The translations under genes were made by a program, and so were the position numbers. Positions 18,811 through 27,577 of a stretch of DNA of 64,000 nt are shown piece after piece. The notes beneath the pieces were generated by a model. That model was not told the DNA's origin. It worked only from the letters and a program-made list of their open reading frames with translations, and searched no databases. Each line of letters starts with the position of its first letter. Within the stretch, counting starts at the first letter, position 1. Source of the stretch: Zhongshania aliphaticivorans (GTDB lineage: Bacteria > Pseudomonadota > Gammaproteobacteria > Pseudomonadales > Spongiibacteraceae); NCBI RefSeq assembly GCF_902705875.1, contig NZ_CACSIK010000001.1:124001-188000 (forward strand), read 5' to 3'.

Positions 18811-20037
18811 TTAAAACAAAACGCGACAGCGAATAGTGCCTTTTACATCTAATAATTTCTCAACAGCAAACTCGCTAGAGCCCTCTTCAATATCCATGAC
18901 CACATAACCGACTTTCTCGCTGGTTTGCAGGTATTGGCTGCTAATATTGATGTTGTTGTCAGAGAAAATTTGGTTAATGGCGCTAAGTATTCCCGGCACA
19001 TTATGGTGAATGTGCAGGATACGGTGTTTGCCGGGGTGCGCAGGCAGAGCAACTTCTGGGAAGTTGACTGACGAGGTGGTGGTGCCGTTGTCAGAGTATT
19101 TTACCAGTTTGTCAGCGACTTCTGAGCCAATGTTTTGTTGCGCTTCAACGGTGGAGCCACCAACATGAGGCGTTAAAAACACATTGTCGAATTCGCGTAG
19201 TGGTGAAATAAACTCGTCGTTATTGCTGCGCGGTTCTTCTGGAAATACATCTATTGCCGCGCCGGCAAGCTTATTGTCACGGAGGACATCGACTAGCGCA
19301 TCGATGTCGACAACGGTGCCGCGTGCGGCGTTGATCAAGATAGCGCCAGGTTTCATTTGTGCGAGTTCATTGGCGCCAATCATCATTTGCGTAGACGCCG
19401 TTTCAGGGACGTGAAGGCTAACGATGTCTGCGGTGGCCAGTAATTCGCCCAAGCTGATTTGGCTTGCATTACCTAAGGGTAGTTTATTGACCACATCAGT
19501 GAAGCAAACTTCCATGCCTAGACTTTCTGCAATCACAGATAGCTGCATACCAATTGAGCCGTAGCCGATGATACCTAGGCGTTTACCGCGGATTTCATAA
19601 GAGCCAACGGCGCTTTTCATCCATTCGCCACGGTGGGCGGCGGCATTTTTCTCTGCTAAGCCACGCAGTAATAGGATGGCTTCGGCAATGACGAGTTCAG
19701 CTACTGAGCGTGTATTAGAGAACGGCGCGTTAAAGACGGCAATGCCGCGTTCGGTGGCAGCCTGTAGGTTGACCTGATTGGTACCGATGCAAAAACAGCC
19801 AATGGCGATGAGTTTTTTGGCTTCGTCTAATACTTCTGGCGTGAGCTGGGTCCGCGAGCGAATGCCGACAAAATGGGCGTCAGCGATTTTTTGCTTAAGC
19901 TCATCGTCAGGTAAAGCCTTTTGGTAGTAGTCAATATTGGTGTAGCCAGATGCATGTAAGGCATCTACTGCCGATTGGTGGACGCCTTCCAATAATAGGA
20001 ATTTGATTTTGGCTTTGTCGAGGGATGTTTTTGCCAT
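18811..20037 (-). CDS. serA: D-3-Phosphoglycerate dehydrogenase
   Basis: 408 residues, close to E. coli SerA (410). It oxidises 3-phosphoglycerate to start serine synthesis. The N-terminus (MAKTSLDKAKIKFLLLEGVH), GCFCIGTNQV, FSNTRSVAEL, the NAD loop GIIGYGSIGMQ, the catalytic His region LTPHVGGST and a C-terminal ACT domain for serine feedback (about 335-408) are all present. The frame opens 22 codons earlier, but MAKTS is the family start and has GAG seven bases upstream. It is back to back with the D-2-hydroxyglutarate dehydrogenase; this enzyme type also reduces 2-oxoglutarate to D-2-hydroxyglutarate, which the neighbour would recycle. Confidence 0.97.
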   Translation of the reverse strand: MAKTSLDKAKIKFLLLEGVHQSAVDALHASGYTNIDYYQKALPDDELKQKIADAHFVGIRSRTQLTPEVLDEAKKLIAIGCFCIGTNQVNLQAATERGIAVFNAPFSNTRSVAELVIAEAILLLRGLAEKNAAAHRGEWMKSAVGSYEIRGKRLGIIGYGSIGMQLSVIAESLGMEVCFTDVVNKLPLGNASQISLGELLATADIVSLHVPETASTQMMIGANELAQMKPGAILINAARGTVVDIDALVDVLRDNKLAGAAIDVFPEEPRSNNDEFISPLREFDNVFLTPHVGGSTVEAQQNIGSEVADKLVKYSDNGTTTSSVNFPEVALPAHPGKHRILHIHHNVPGILSAINQIFSDNNINISSQYLQTSEKVGYVVMDIEEGSSEFAVEKLLDVKGTIRCRVLF

Positions 20038-20129
20038 GAGATTGCTCGCCTCACTCTGAGGTACAGTGAAAGCGCAGTATGGTATCATATTCGCCTTTCC
20101 CAAGTGCTATTCAGAGAGGCATTTTTACC

Positions 20130-21539
20130 ATGTCGGCAAGTCTTACTTCGTCACCCGAAACTATTATTACTGAGCTTCAAGCGATAGTCGGTGACGACAA
20201 AGTGCGCAGCGACGCAGAGATTCTGCTCAGCCACGGTCGTGATTGGACAAAAGCACATACCCCCGCACCCTTGGCGGTGGTATTTCCGCGCACCGCGGCA
20301 GAAGTGCAAGCGGTGGTGAAATTGGCCAATCAGCTGGCCTTTGCCATTGTTCCCTCTGGTGGCCGTACTGGCCTGAGTGGTGGCGCGGTTGCGGCCAATG
20401 GCGAAGTGGTGGTGTCGTTTGACTATATGAGTCATATCAGTGACTTTGACCCTATTGATCGGACGGTGGTGTGTCAGGCCGGTGTGATTACTGAGCAGCT
20501 GCAAGATTTTGCTGAAGAGCATGGATTATTTTACCCAGTTGATTTTGCCTCGGCAGGCTCTTCGCAAATTGGTGGCAATATTGCGACCAATGCCGGCGGC
20601 ATCAAAGTCATTCGCTATGGTATGACCCGCGACTGGGTGGCCGGTTTGAAGGTGGTCACTGGTAGTGGCGAAATGCTGGAATTAAATCGCGGATTGTTAA
20701 AAAACAATGCGGGCTACGATTTACGGCAATTGTTTATTGGCGCTGAAGGCACCTTGGGGTTAATCGTTGAGGCAACCATGCAGTTGACTCGCGCACCGAA
20801 AAATTTAACCGCCTTTGTGCTTGGGGTTGAAGATTTTAACGGCATTATGAATTTGTTTAATCGCTTTCAAGCCGAAATGGATTTGACGGCGTTTGAGTTT
20901 TTCTCAGAGCAGGCATTACAAAAAGTCGTTGCTCACAGTGCGGTGCCACGGCCTTTTGAATCGGTCTGCCCCTATTACGCCTTATTAGAATTTGAATGCC
21001 TAAACGACGAGGTCGAGGCGCAAGCCATGGCATTGTTTGAAACCTGCGTGGAAGAAGGTTGGGTAAGTGATGGCGTGATGAGCCAGAGTTTGGAACAGCT
21101 TAAAAACTTATGGCGTTTACGTGAAGATATCTCTGAAACTATTTCTAAATGGACCCCCTATAAGAATGATATTTCAACGATAATTTCACGAGTGCCAGAC
21201 TTCTTGGAGTCAGTTGAAACCTTGGTTACCGCCCAATATCCAGATTTTGAAATTATTTGGTTTGGCCATATAGGTGATGGCAATTTACACCTTAATATAC
21301 TTAAACCTGACGGCATGGATAAAGATGAGTTCTTTAAAAAATGTGCCACGGTGAGTACGGGTGTTTTTGAAATAGTAGCCAAGTTTGGCGGCAGTGTGTC
21401 GGCTGAACACGGTGTCGGCTTGTTGAAGAAGCCCTACCTATCGTATTCGCGCTCGGAAGCAGAAATAGCCTTGATGCGTCAGGTCAAACAGGTATTTGAT
21501 CCCAAGGGGATTATGAACCCGGGTAAGATTTTTGATTAA
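20130..21539 (+). CDS. FAD-linked D-2-hydroxyglutarate dehydrogenase (GlcD/DLD-type)
   Basis: 469 residues. An N-terminal FAD_binding_4 domain (PSGGRTGLSGGAV, SSQIGGNIATNAGG) is followed by a FAD-oxidase C domain with the metal-site motif GHIGDGNLHLN and a SAEHGVGLLKKPYL tail with FDPKGIMNPGKIFD. Members oxidise D-2-hydroxyacids and pass electrons to ETF. The divergent position next to serA, as in Pseudomonas, makes D-2-hydroxyglutarate the likely substrate, although D-lactate or glycolate enzymes share the fold. The chosen ATG at 20130 gives the usual length; the frame opens earlier, inside the serA upstream region. Confidence 0.85.
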   Translation: MSASLTSSPETIITELQAIVGDDKVRSDAEILLSHGRDWTKAHTPAPLAVVFPRTAAEVQAVVKLANQLAFAIVPSGGRTGLSGGAVAANGEVVVSFDYMSHISDFDPIDRTVVCQAGVITEQLQDFAEEHGLFYPVDFASAGSSQIGGNIATNAGGIKVIRYGMTRDWVAGLKVVTGSGEMLELNRGLLKNNAGYDLRQLFIGAEGTLGLIVEATMQLTRAPKNLTAFVLGVEDFNGIMNLFNRFQAEMDLTAFEFFSEQALQKVVAHSAVPRPFESVCPYYALLEFECLNDEVEAQAMALFETCVEEGWVSDGVMSQSLEQLKNLWRLREDISETISKWTPYKNDISTIISRVPDFLESVETLVTAQYPDFEIIWFGHIGDGNLHLNILKPDGMDKDEFFKKCATVSTGVFEIVAKFGGSVSAEHGVGLLKKPYLSYSRSEAEIALMRQVKQVFDPKGIMNPGKIFD

Positions 21540-21564
21540 TGCGCTCGCTGTATAAGGTTTGAAT

Positions 21565-22230
21565 ATGCAAGAGTATCGTCATTTTTTTGTCGACAAAACG
21601 GCGTTTCCCCATATGCCGGGCAAAGTGGTGTGTGTGGGGCGTAACTATGCCGACCACGCCAAGGAATTGGGCAATGCGGTGCCGTCATCGCCATTGCTCT
21701 TTATTAAACCGGCGACGGCGTTGACCCCTATGTCCGCCCCCATTTCCTTGCCTGCGGGGTTTGGCCCCTGTCATCACGAGCTGGAGATGGCGCTATTAAT
21801 TGGGCAGCCCTTGAGCAAGGCAAAGGCGGCTGACTGCCGCGCAGCTATTGCCGGCATTGGCTTGGCTTTGGATTTAACCCTGCGCGAATTGCAGGATGAG
21901 CTTAAGGAAAAAGGCCATCCTTGGGAGCGAGCCAAGTCATTTGATGGCGCGTGTCCGCTGTCAGAGTTTGTGCCCTTTGACGCCGCCATGGACTTTTCTT
22001 CACTGACACTGCGTCTAAGCCGTAATGGCCTTGTGCAGCAGCAGGGTAGTTGTGGCGATATGCTGTTTAGCGTTGAGGCCCTGTTAAGCGAAATAAGTGA
22101 TAGCTTTAGTTTGAAGCCAGGTGATGTTGTCTTAACCGGGACGCCGGCGGGCGTTGGCCCTTTGTCTGCGGGTGATAAGTTAATTGCAGAGCTGGATAGC
22201 CTCTTGCGAGTAGAGACTATTGTGAATTAG
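21565..22230 (+). CDS. Fumarylacetoacetate hydrolase family protein (YcgM-like)
   Basis: 221 residues, the size of YcgM/FAHD1-like acylpyruvases and oxaloacetate decarboxylases. The motif KVVCVGRNYADHAKELGN starts the catalytic domain. The metal ligands lie in CHHELEMALLIG (E-x-E) and the later acidic position in LALDLTLRELQ, and LTGTPAGVGPL is the family C-terminal signature. The exact substrate is unknown. ATG at 21565 has AAGG seven bases upstream and is preferred to TTG at 21559. It follows the D-2-hydroxyglutarate dehydrogenase by 25 nt and is probably in its operon. Confidence 0.88.
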   Translation: MQEYRHFFVDKTAFPHMPGKVVCVGRNYADHAKELGNAVPSSPLLFIKPATALTPMSAPISLPAGFGPCHHELEMALLIGQPLSKAKAADCRAAIAGIGLALDLTLRELQDELKEKGHPWERAKSFDGACPLSEFVPFDAAMDFSSLTLRLSRNGLVQQQGSCGDMLFSVEALLSEISDSFSLKPGDVVLTGTPAGVGPLSAGDKLIAELDSLLRVETIVN

Positions 22231-22284
22231 CTGTTAACGGCGCGCGATGCATTGTGTTGCAGTCGAGCGCCGTAGTTTTGGCGT

Positions 22285-22956
22285 TTAAGCTTTGAGGGTT
22301 TTTACGCCTTCGCTAGTACCTAAAAGTAATACATCTGCGGGCCGGCAAGCAAAGAGCCCATTGGTGACCACGCCAGTGATATTGTTAATGACTTCTTCAG
22401 TTTTGCGCGGTGTACTAATCATAAAGTCATAGACATCGATAATAATGTTGCCGTTATCGGTAACTACACCTTCACGATAAACTGGGTTGCCGCCGAGTTT
22501 GACAAGTTCGCGAGCCACATAGCTGCGAGCCATAGGGATGACCTCGATGGGCAGCGGAAAGGCACCCAGATGATCGACCAATTTACTGCCGTCGGCAATA
22601 CAAATAAATTCTTTACTGCATGCCGCAACAATTTTTTCCCGAGTTAGGGCTGCGCCACCCCCTTTAATTAGCTCAAGTCTATCGTTGGCTTCATCTGCGC
22701 CATCGACATAGACGGCAATGGTTCCCGTTGTGTTTAATTCGAAGACATCGATGCCATGCTTGCGCAATCGCTCTGCTGAGGCCTCTGAGCTTGCCACAGT
22801 GCCTTTGATTTCGTTTTTAAACTCTGCCAATAAATCGATAAAATAATTAGCGGTGGAGCCAGTGCCTATCCCTATAATTTCGCCGTCGAGAATGGCGGGT
22901 TTAATGTGGTCGATAGCGGCCTGTGCTACCGCAAGTTTTAGTTCATCTTGTGTCAT
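22285..22956 (-). CDS. rpiA: Ribose-5-phosphate isomerase A
   Basis: 223 residues, close to E. coli RpiA (219). It interconverts ribose 5-phosphate and ribulose 5-phosphate. The N-terminus [14 protein letters not shown], the phosphate loop [36 protein letters not shown] (catalytic Glu), [12 protein letters not shown] and [10 protein letters not shown] are diagnostic. The frame opens 28 codons upstream, but MTQDELK is the family start and has AAGG seven bases away. It is divergent from ilvA, an arrangement common in gammaproteobacteria. Confidence 0.97.
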   Translation of the reverse strand: MTQDELKLAVAQAAIDHIKPAILDGEIIGIGTGSTANYFIDLLAEFKNEIKGTVASSEASAERLRKHGIDVFELNTTGTIAVYVDGADEANDRLELIKGGGAALTREKIVAACSKEFICIADGSKLVDHLGAFPLPIEVIPMARSYVARELVKLGGNPVYREGVVTDNGNIIIDVYDFMISTPRKTEEVINNITGVVTNGLFACRPADVLLLGTSEGVKTLKA

Positions 22957-23168
22957 AGTTGGCCTTTGCGATTCATGCATTGGATCGGGCGAGAGTAAAC
23001 CGCAAGTATAAAATTCGCTGCCGTCAATTGCGAGGTCCAATTTGGGTGTTATGTATTCTGATGCCTAAGAACGACGGTGGGTGCTGCGCTTTGGCTGTAT
23101 ACGCGGTAGACTTGCCAGCTTGAATTTTTGCGCTGATTTGGGCGCAGCAGTGGAGATCGCACAGAGCC

Positions 23169-24686
23169 ATGCCTCAGAGTTACATCAAAAAAATCCTCAA
23201 AGCTCGTGTCTATGACGTTGCCATAGAGTCACCGGTTGATCCTATGCCTTTGTTGAGCAAGCGCTTGGGCAATGACATTTTATTAAAGCGCGAGGATTTA
23301 CAGCCGGTATTTTCTTTCAAGCTGCGCGGTGCTTACAACAAAATGATAAGCCTGAGTGAAGAGGAACGCAGCAAGGGCGTTGTGGCTGCTTCAGCCGGTA
23401 ATCATGCTCAGGGTTTGGCGCTTTCGGCCTTAAAACTTGGTGTGAAAGCTACCATCGTCATGCCTAGAACCACACCGCAAATTAAAGTTGATGCGGTGCG
23501 CGCTCGCGGCGGCAAGGTTGTATTGCATGGTGATACCTACGATGAGGCCTCAACCTTTGCCAAAAAATTGGTTGAAGAAAAAGGCATGGTTTACGTCCAC
23601 CCTTATGATGACCCCGAGGTCATTGCCGGCCAAGGTACGGTGGGAATGGAAATCCTTCGTCAGGTTACAGGGCCATTAGATGTGGTCTTTGTGCCAGTAG
23701 GAGGTGGTGGTTTGGCAGCTGGTGTAGCGGCCTACATTAAATATGTTCGGCCCGAAGTGAAGGTGATTGCGGTCGAACCAGAAGATGCCGCGAGTCTTAA
23801 ATTGGCAATGGATAAAGGGCGTCGAGCAACCTTGCCGGAAGTGGGTATTTTTGCAGATGGCGTTGCGGTTGCCCAAATTGGCAAAGAAACGTTTCGTGTG
23901 TTGCGCAAGACAATAGACGGCGTGTTGACCGCCAGCACGGATGAGATTTGTGCGGCAATCAAAGATATTTTTGATGATACCCGCTCCATTGCTGAGCCCG
24001 CTGGCGCGCTTTCTCTGGCGGGTTTGAAAAAATACGTCGAACAAAATGATTGCTCTGGTCAAACTTTATTGGCCATAGATAGCGGCGCTAACACGAATTT
24101 TGATCGCCTGCGCTACATTGCTGAGCGAACTGAAATTGGAGAAAAGCGCGAAGCGATTTTAAGTGTGACCATCCCTGAGCGCCCAGGTAGTTTTAAAAAG
24201 TTTTGCGGAGCGTTGGGGCGCCGTAACATCACCGAGTTTAATTACCGTTTTGGTGATGACAGTGATGCTCAGATATTTGTTGGTATTTCAGTAGCCGCTG
24301 GCGGCGGTGATCGTCAGGAGTTGGTCGAGGCGCTGCAGAAAATGGATTACCCAGTGGCGGACTTTACTGACAACGAAATGGCCAAGCTGCATATTCGCCA
24401 TATGGTTGGTGGGCACCGGCCAGCGGCGGTAAAAAGTGAGTTGCTCTACCGCTTTGAGTTTCCCGAGCGTCCGGGTGCGCTGATGAATTTTTTGACCAAA
24501 CTGGGTAATCGCTGGAATATTTCTTTATTCCATTACCGAAATCATGGCGCGGCTTATGGTCGGGTTTTGGTGGGCTTACAGGCAGATAAAGAAGCGCGAA
24601 ATGAGATTGAAGTGTTTCTTGATAAATTGTCGTATTCCTACCATGAGGAGACAGATAACCCGGCGTATCAGTTGTTTTTGAGCTAA
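23169..24686 (+). CDS. ilvA: Threonine ammonia-lyase, biosynthetic
   Basis: 505 residues, like E. coli IlvA (514). It deaminates threonine to 2-oxobutanoate for isoleucine synthesis. The PLP-binding Lys is in FSFKLRGAYNKM (about residue 50). The phosphate loop is VPVGGGGLAAG. Two ACT-like regulatory domains follow (about 330-400 and 425-500; each has a RPGSFKKF / RPGALMNF turn), the long form that isoleucine inhibits. It is divergent from rpiA; the start lacks a strong Shine-Dalgarno. A terminator follows and then the repeat array. Confidence 0.96.
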   Translation: MPQSYIKKILKARVYDVAIESPVDPMPLLSKRLGNDILLKREDLQPVFSFKLRGAYNKMISLSEEERSKGVVAASAGNHAQGLALSALKLGVKATIVMPRTTPQIKVDAVRARGGKVVLHGDTYDEASTFAKKLVEEKGMVYVHPYDDPEVIAGQGTVGMEILRQVTGPLDVVFVPVGGGGLAAGVAAYIKYVRPEVKVIAVEPEDAASLKLAMDKGRRATLPEVGIFADGVAVAQIGKETFRVLRKTIDGVLTASTDEICAAIKDIFDDTRSIAEPAGALSLAGLKKYVEQNDCSGQTLLAIDSGANTNFDRLRYIAERTEIGEKREAILSVTIPERPGSFKKFCGALGRRNITEFNYRFGDDSDAQIFVGISVAAGGGDRQELVEALQKMDYPVADFTDNEMAKLHIRHMVGGHRPAAVKSELLYRFEFPERPGALMNFLTKLGNRWNISLFHYRNHGAAYGRVLVGLQADKEARNEIEVFLDKLSYSYHEETDNPAYQLFLS

Positions 24687-24706
24687 TGTCGGGATTCTTC
24701 CCTTTA

Positions 24707-24731
24707 CTACGGCCACTGCTGATGGCCGTAG
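24707..24731 (+). terminator. Probable terminator after ilvA
   Basis: Perfect 9-bp stem CTACGGCCA/TGGCCGTAG with a 7-nt loop, followed by a short T-rich stretch (TTTGTAATT). The T tract is weak, so termination efficiency is uncertain. Confidence 0.65.
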
Positions 24732-24762
24732 TTTGTAATTGATTCAATACACTCACAAACTC

Positions 24763-24810
24763 TCTTCATGTCTTCATGTCTTCATGTCTTCATGTCTTCA
24801 TGTCTTCATG
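24763..24810 (+). repeat. Octamer microsatellite, six copies of TCTTCATG
   Basis: Six perfect head-to-tail copies of TCTTCATG, non-coding, directly abutting the first palindrome of the larger array. Such tracts are prone to slippage, so the copy number may differ between isolates. Confidence 0.95.
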
Positions 24811-26228
24811 GTCATCCTTAACTTGATTGAGGATCCGCTGGTCTTGGCCTTAAGCGTGAGAATTTAATCCCAGCAAAGGCATTCGCTACGCTCACTTGGA
24901 TACCCGATCGGGGTCGGGTATGACGTTGATATCGGATATACTCATAAGTCATCCATCAAAAAACAAACAGTCATAACCCAACTCTCCAGCCGTCCCCCCA
25001 ACCGCCCAACGTCATCCTCAACTTGATTGGGGATCCACAAACCTCCGAACCTTGAAGACACTCCGCACGTCGCTACATATACAGGCATTCGCTGACGCTC
25101 ACCTGGATACCCGTCGGGGTCGAGTATGACTGTCAGAACGTCGCCCCAGCCACCCAACTGCCAGAGCGTCACCTCAATCACCCAACTGTCATCCCCAACT
25201 TGATTGGGGATCCACAAACCTCCCGAACCTTGAAGAAGCTCCGCACGTCGCTACATGTATAGGCATTCGCTGACGCTCACCTGGATACCCGTCGGGGTCG
25301 AGTATGACTGCCAGAGCGTTACCCCAACCGCCCAACTGTCATCCCCAACTTGATTGGGGATCCACAAACCTCCGAACCTTGAAGACACTCCGCATGTCGC
25401 TATATGTATAGGCATTCGCTGACGCTCACCTGGATACCCGATCGGGGTCGGGTATGACTGTCAGAACGTCGCCCCAGCCACCCAACTGCCAGAGCGTCAC
25501 CCCAACCACCCAACTGTCATCCCCAACTTTGATTGGGGATCCACAAACCTCCGAACCTTGAAGACACTCCGCACGGCGCTACATGTACAGGCATTCGCTA
25601 CGCTCATCTGGATACCCGATCGGGGTCGGGTATAACATTGATATTGGATATATTTATAAGTCACCCCTCAAAATCAAGAAAGTCATAACCCATCTCTCCA
25701 GCCTTCACCCTAACCGCCCAACTGTCATCCCCAACTTGATTGGGGATCCATAGACCCCGAACCTTGAAGACACTCCGCACGGCGCTACATGGATAGGCAT
25801 TCGCTGACGCTCACCTGGATACCCGATCGGGGTCGGGTATGACGTTGATATTGGATATACATATAAGTCATCCCTCAAAAACCAAACAGTCATAATCCAA
25901 CTCTCCAGTCGTCACCCCAACCGCCCAACGGTCATCCCCAACTTGATTGGGGATCCATAAACCTCTGAACCTTGAGGGCACCCCGCCCGTCGCTACATGT
26001 ACAGGCATTCGCTACGCTCATCTGGATACCCGATCGGGGTCGGGTATGACTGTCAGAGCGTCGCACCAGCCACCCAGCTGCCAGAGCGTCACCTCAACCA
26101 CCCAACTGTCATCCCCAACTTGATTGGGGATCCACAAACCTCCGAACCTTGAAGAAACTCCGCACGTCGCTTCATGTACAGGCATTCGCTGACGCTCACC
26201 TGGATACTCGATCTGGGTCGAGTATGAC
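24811..26228. repeat. Array of eight paired-palindrome (REP/BIME-like) units
   Basis: Each unit begins with palindrome P1 (GTCATCCCCAAC...GGGGATCCA) and ends with palindrome P2 (TGGATACCC...GGGTATGAC), which is a diverged P1 in reverse orientation. Units: 24811-24924, 25011-25130, 25188-25308, 25338-25458, 25516-25636, 25724-25843, 25931-26050, 26108-26228; the first is 114 nt and the others 120-121 nt. Between P1 and P2 lies a conserved stretch with GGCATTCGCTGACGCTCACC. Linkers are 86, 57, 29, 57, 87, 87 and 57 nt. No coding sequence is credible here. The rest of the gap, 26229-26362, shows nothing clear. Confidence 0.93.
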
Positions 26229-26362
26229 GGGGTAGTATGGTCGAGTATGGAAGGTAGAAATGGTCGGATATAACTCGGTGCAGATGGTTGAGCATGAAGA
26301 GGTGAGAGGGTTTAGTGCAATACCTTAAATTCCGGCTTATATGGCGTGGAGTGGTGCTTAGG

Positions 26363-26965
26363 TTATCGTTTTCGCGGTTTAATAACCCGCCTGTCAGTCA
26401 CAATCAAATCTAACGGTATATCCCAGTCATCACCGGGCAGGGAGTCAACTTCTTGGCAGTGGTGGGCGATGCCTATCATGATGGGCTGTTGATTTTTTTT
26501 ACCGTTTTTAAAAGCAAAGGCGCGATCGTAAAAGCCGCCGCCCATCCCTAAACGTCTTCCCTCTTTATCAAAGCCTGTTAACGGTAGCAGTACAATGTCG
26601 AGCTTGTTTGCGGCTTGCGGTTGTCGCCGTAAGCCACTTGGTTCGCCAATACCATAGCGGTTCGGTTGCAGAGTTTGCTTAAAGTGATAGCGGTAAAAGT
26701 CCATGTCATTGCGATTTGCTGTCTGCGAAATTTTAGGAAGATAGCAGTGTTTGCCTATGAGACCGGCATAACGAAGCAGGGGAGCTGGTGATATTTCATC
26801 ATCGCTGGCGATATAGGCGGCAATGTGTTGCGCGCGATGGAACACGGGAAGCCGAATTAGTCGGAGCATGAGTTGGTTGGCGGCAATAGTTTGTTGTGCC
26901 TTGCTAAGGCCTTGGCGCCGCGCGCGAAGCTCCCGCCGCAATCGAGACTTAAGGGTAGTGTTCAT
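26363..26965 (-). CDS. ygfA: 5-Formyltetrahydrofolate cyclo-ligase
   Basis: 200 residues. It converts 5-formyl-THF to 5,10-methenyl-THF with ATP. Seen: LKSRLRRELRARRQGLS at the N-terminus (ATP-binding basic helix), YLPKI, IDIVLLPLTGFDKEGRRLGMGGGFYDRAF (the glycine-rich signature, written in two parts in the family) and IPLDLIVTD near the C-terminus. The frame runs 40 codons further upstream, but that part overlaps the 6S RNA and does not look like protein, so I start at 26965. It lies downstream of zapA and 6S RNA, the standard gammaproteobacterial order. Confidence 0.93.
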   Translation of the reverse strand: MNTTLKSRLRRELRARRQGLSKAQQTIAANQLMLRLIRLPVFHRAQHIAAYIASDDEISPAPLLRYAGLIGKHCYLPKISQTANRNDMDFYRYHFKQTLQPNRYGIGEPSGLRRQPQAANKLDIVLLPLTGFDKEGRRLGMGGGFYDRAFAFKNGKKNQQPIMIGIAHHCQEVDSLPGDDWDIPLDLIVTDRRVIKPRKR

Positions 26966-27036
26966 CCAAGCAGTATAACGCGGGAAAAGAAAATAGTGAT
27001 GATGTACGCAGGGTTGAATAAAGCAGCGATTTAATG

Positions 27037-27212
27037 AAGCCCCAAGATACCGCCGGCTACGTGGCCCTTGAACCCAGCGGTTCAAGGTGGAGTTCTCCGC
27101 GAGATTTTTAGGCTTTCCGACAAGCGGACATGCACACCAATCTCAGCTAAAAAAACTCCGGGGGGGAAAGCATCGGCTCAGGGGTCTAAGCAGCCTAGCT
27201 AATATCCCAGGG
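27037..27212 (-). ncRNA. ssrS: 6S RNA (SsrS), regulator of RNA polymerase
   Basis: About 176 nt on the minus strand between zapA and the 5-FTHF cyclo-ligase gene, the classical site. Recognisable 6S blocks read from the minus strand: CCCCTGAGCCGAT, TTGGTGTGCATGTCCGCTTG, GGAAAGCCT, CACCTTGAAC...GGTTCAAGGG, and a closing GCCGGCGGTATC. The 5' segment CCCTGGGATATT pairs over 12 positions (with several G-U) with GGTATCTTGGGG at the 3' end, forming the terminal stem. 6S RNA mimics an open promoter and sequesters sigma-70 holoenzyme. Ends are estimated from the stem, to within a few nucleotides. Confidence 0.93.
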
Positions 27213-27220
27213 TGTAATAA

Positions 27221-27226
27221 AGTATA
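27221..27226 (-). promoter_or_regulatory. Probable -10 element of the 6S RNA promoter
   Basis: TATACT on the minus strand ends eight nucleotides before the predicted 6S 5' end. A convincing -35 is not visible. Confidence 0.5.
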
Positions 27227-27268
27227 CCGTCTGTATCGGCCTAATAATAGGGTGGGACGATAAGGGAA

Positions 27269-27577
27269 TTAACTGATGTCTAATTGTCGGCAACGCTGTA
27301 GGGTTTGTTCTATTTTGTCGCCAATACGCTCTGCTACCTGGGTTTCTTCTTCCGTTGGCGTGGCGTTTTGCTTAGCTTGTAACATTTCATAGCTAATGTT
27401 CAGCGCCGCCATCACGGCGATTCGCTCTAGGCCTATGACTTTGCCAGAGGTGCGGATGCCACGCATTTTTTGGTCGAGAAATTGCCCCGCCTGCGTTAAA
27501 GCGGCTTGTTCTTCTGGTGGGCAGGCCACCTGATATTCTTTGTCTAATATTTTTATGCTGACGGTGTTTGTACTCAC
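27269..27577 (-). CDS. zapA: Cell division protein ZapA
   Basis: 102 residues. ZapA binds FtsZ and promotes filament bundling at the Z ring. The N-terminal small domain (VSIKILDKEYQVACPPEEQAAL), the FLDQKMRGIR segment and ERIAVMAALNISYEMLQ leading into a C-terminal coiled coil are typical. It overlaps the preceding ZapB-like gene by 4 nt (ATGA), indicating translational coupling, and lies just upstream of 6S RNA. Confidence 0.94.
   Translation of the reverse strand: MSTNTVSIKILDKEYQVACPPEEQAALTQAGQFLDQKMRGIRTSGKVIGLERIAVMAALNISYEMLQAKQNATPTEEETQVAERIGDKIEQTLQRCRQLDIS

Noticed and set aside
22957..23168. ilv-type leader-peptide attenuator before ilvA
   Set aside because: No short frame rich in Ile/Val/Leu codons followed by a terminator was seen in the rpiA-ilvA gap.
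24811..26228. CRISPR array
   Set aside because: Repeats are long inverted pairs with repeated, non-unique linkers; there are no unique spacers, no constant short repeat-spacer rhythm, and no cas genes.
24942..26295. Minus-strand frames of 60-90 codons with recurring WIPNQV / SPIKLGMT peptides
   Set aside because: They are translations of the palindromic repeats in different frames, without ribosome binding sites or conserved starts.
26966..27085. N-terminal extension of the 5-FTHF cyclo-ligase
   Set aside because: It overlaps 6S RNA sequence and family members begin at the inner Met.
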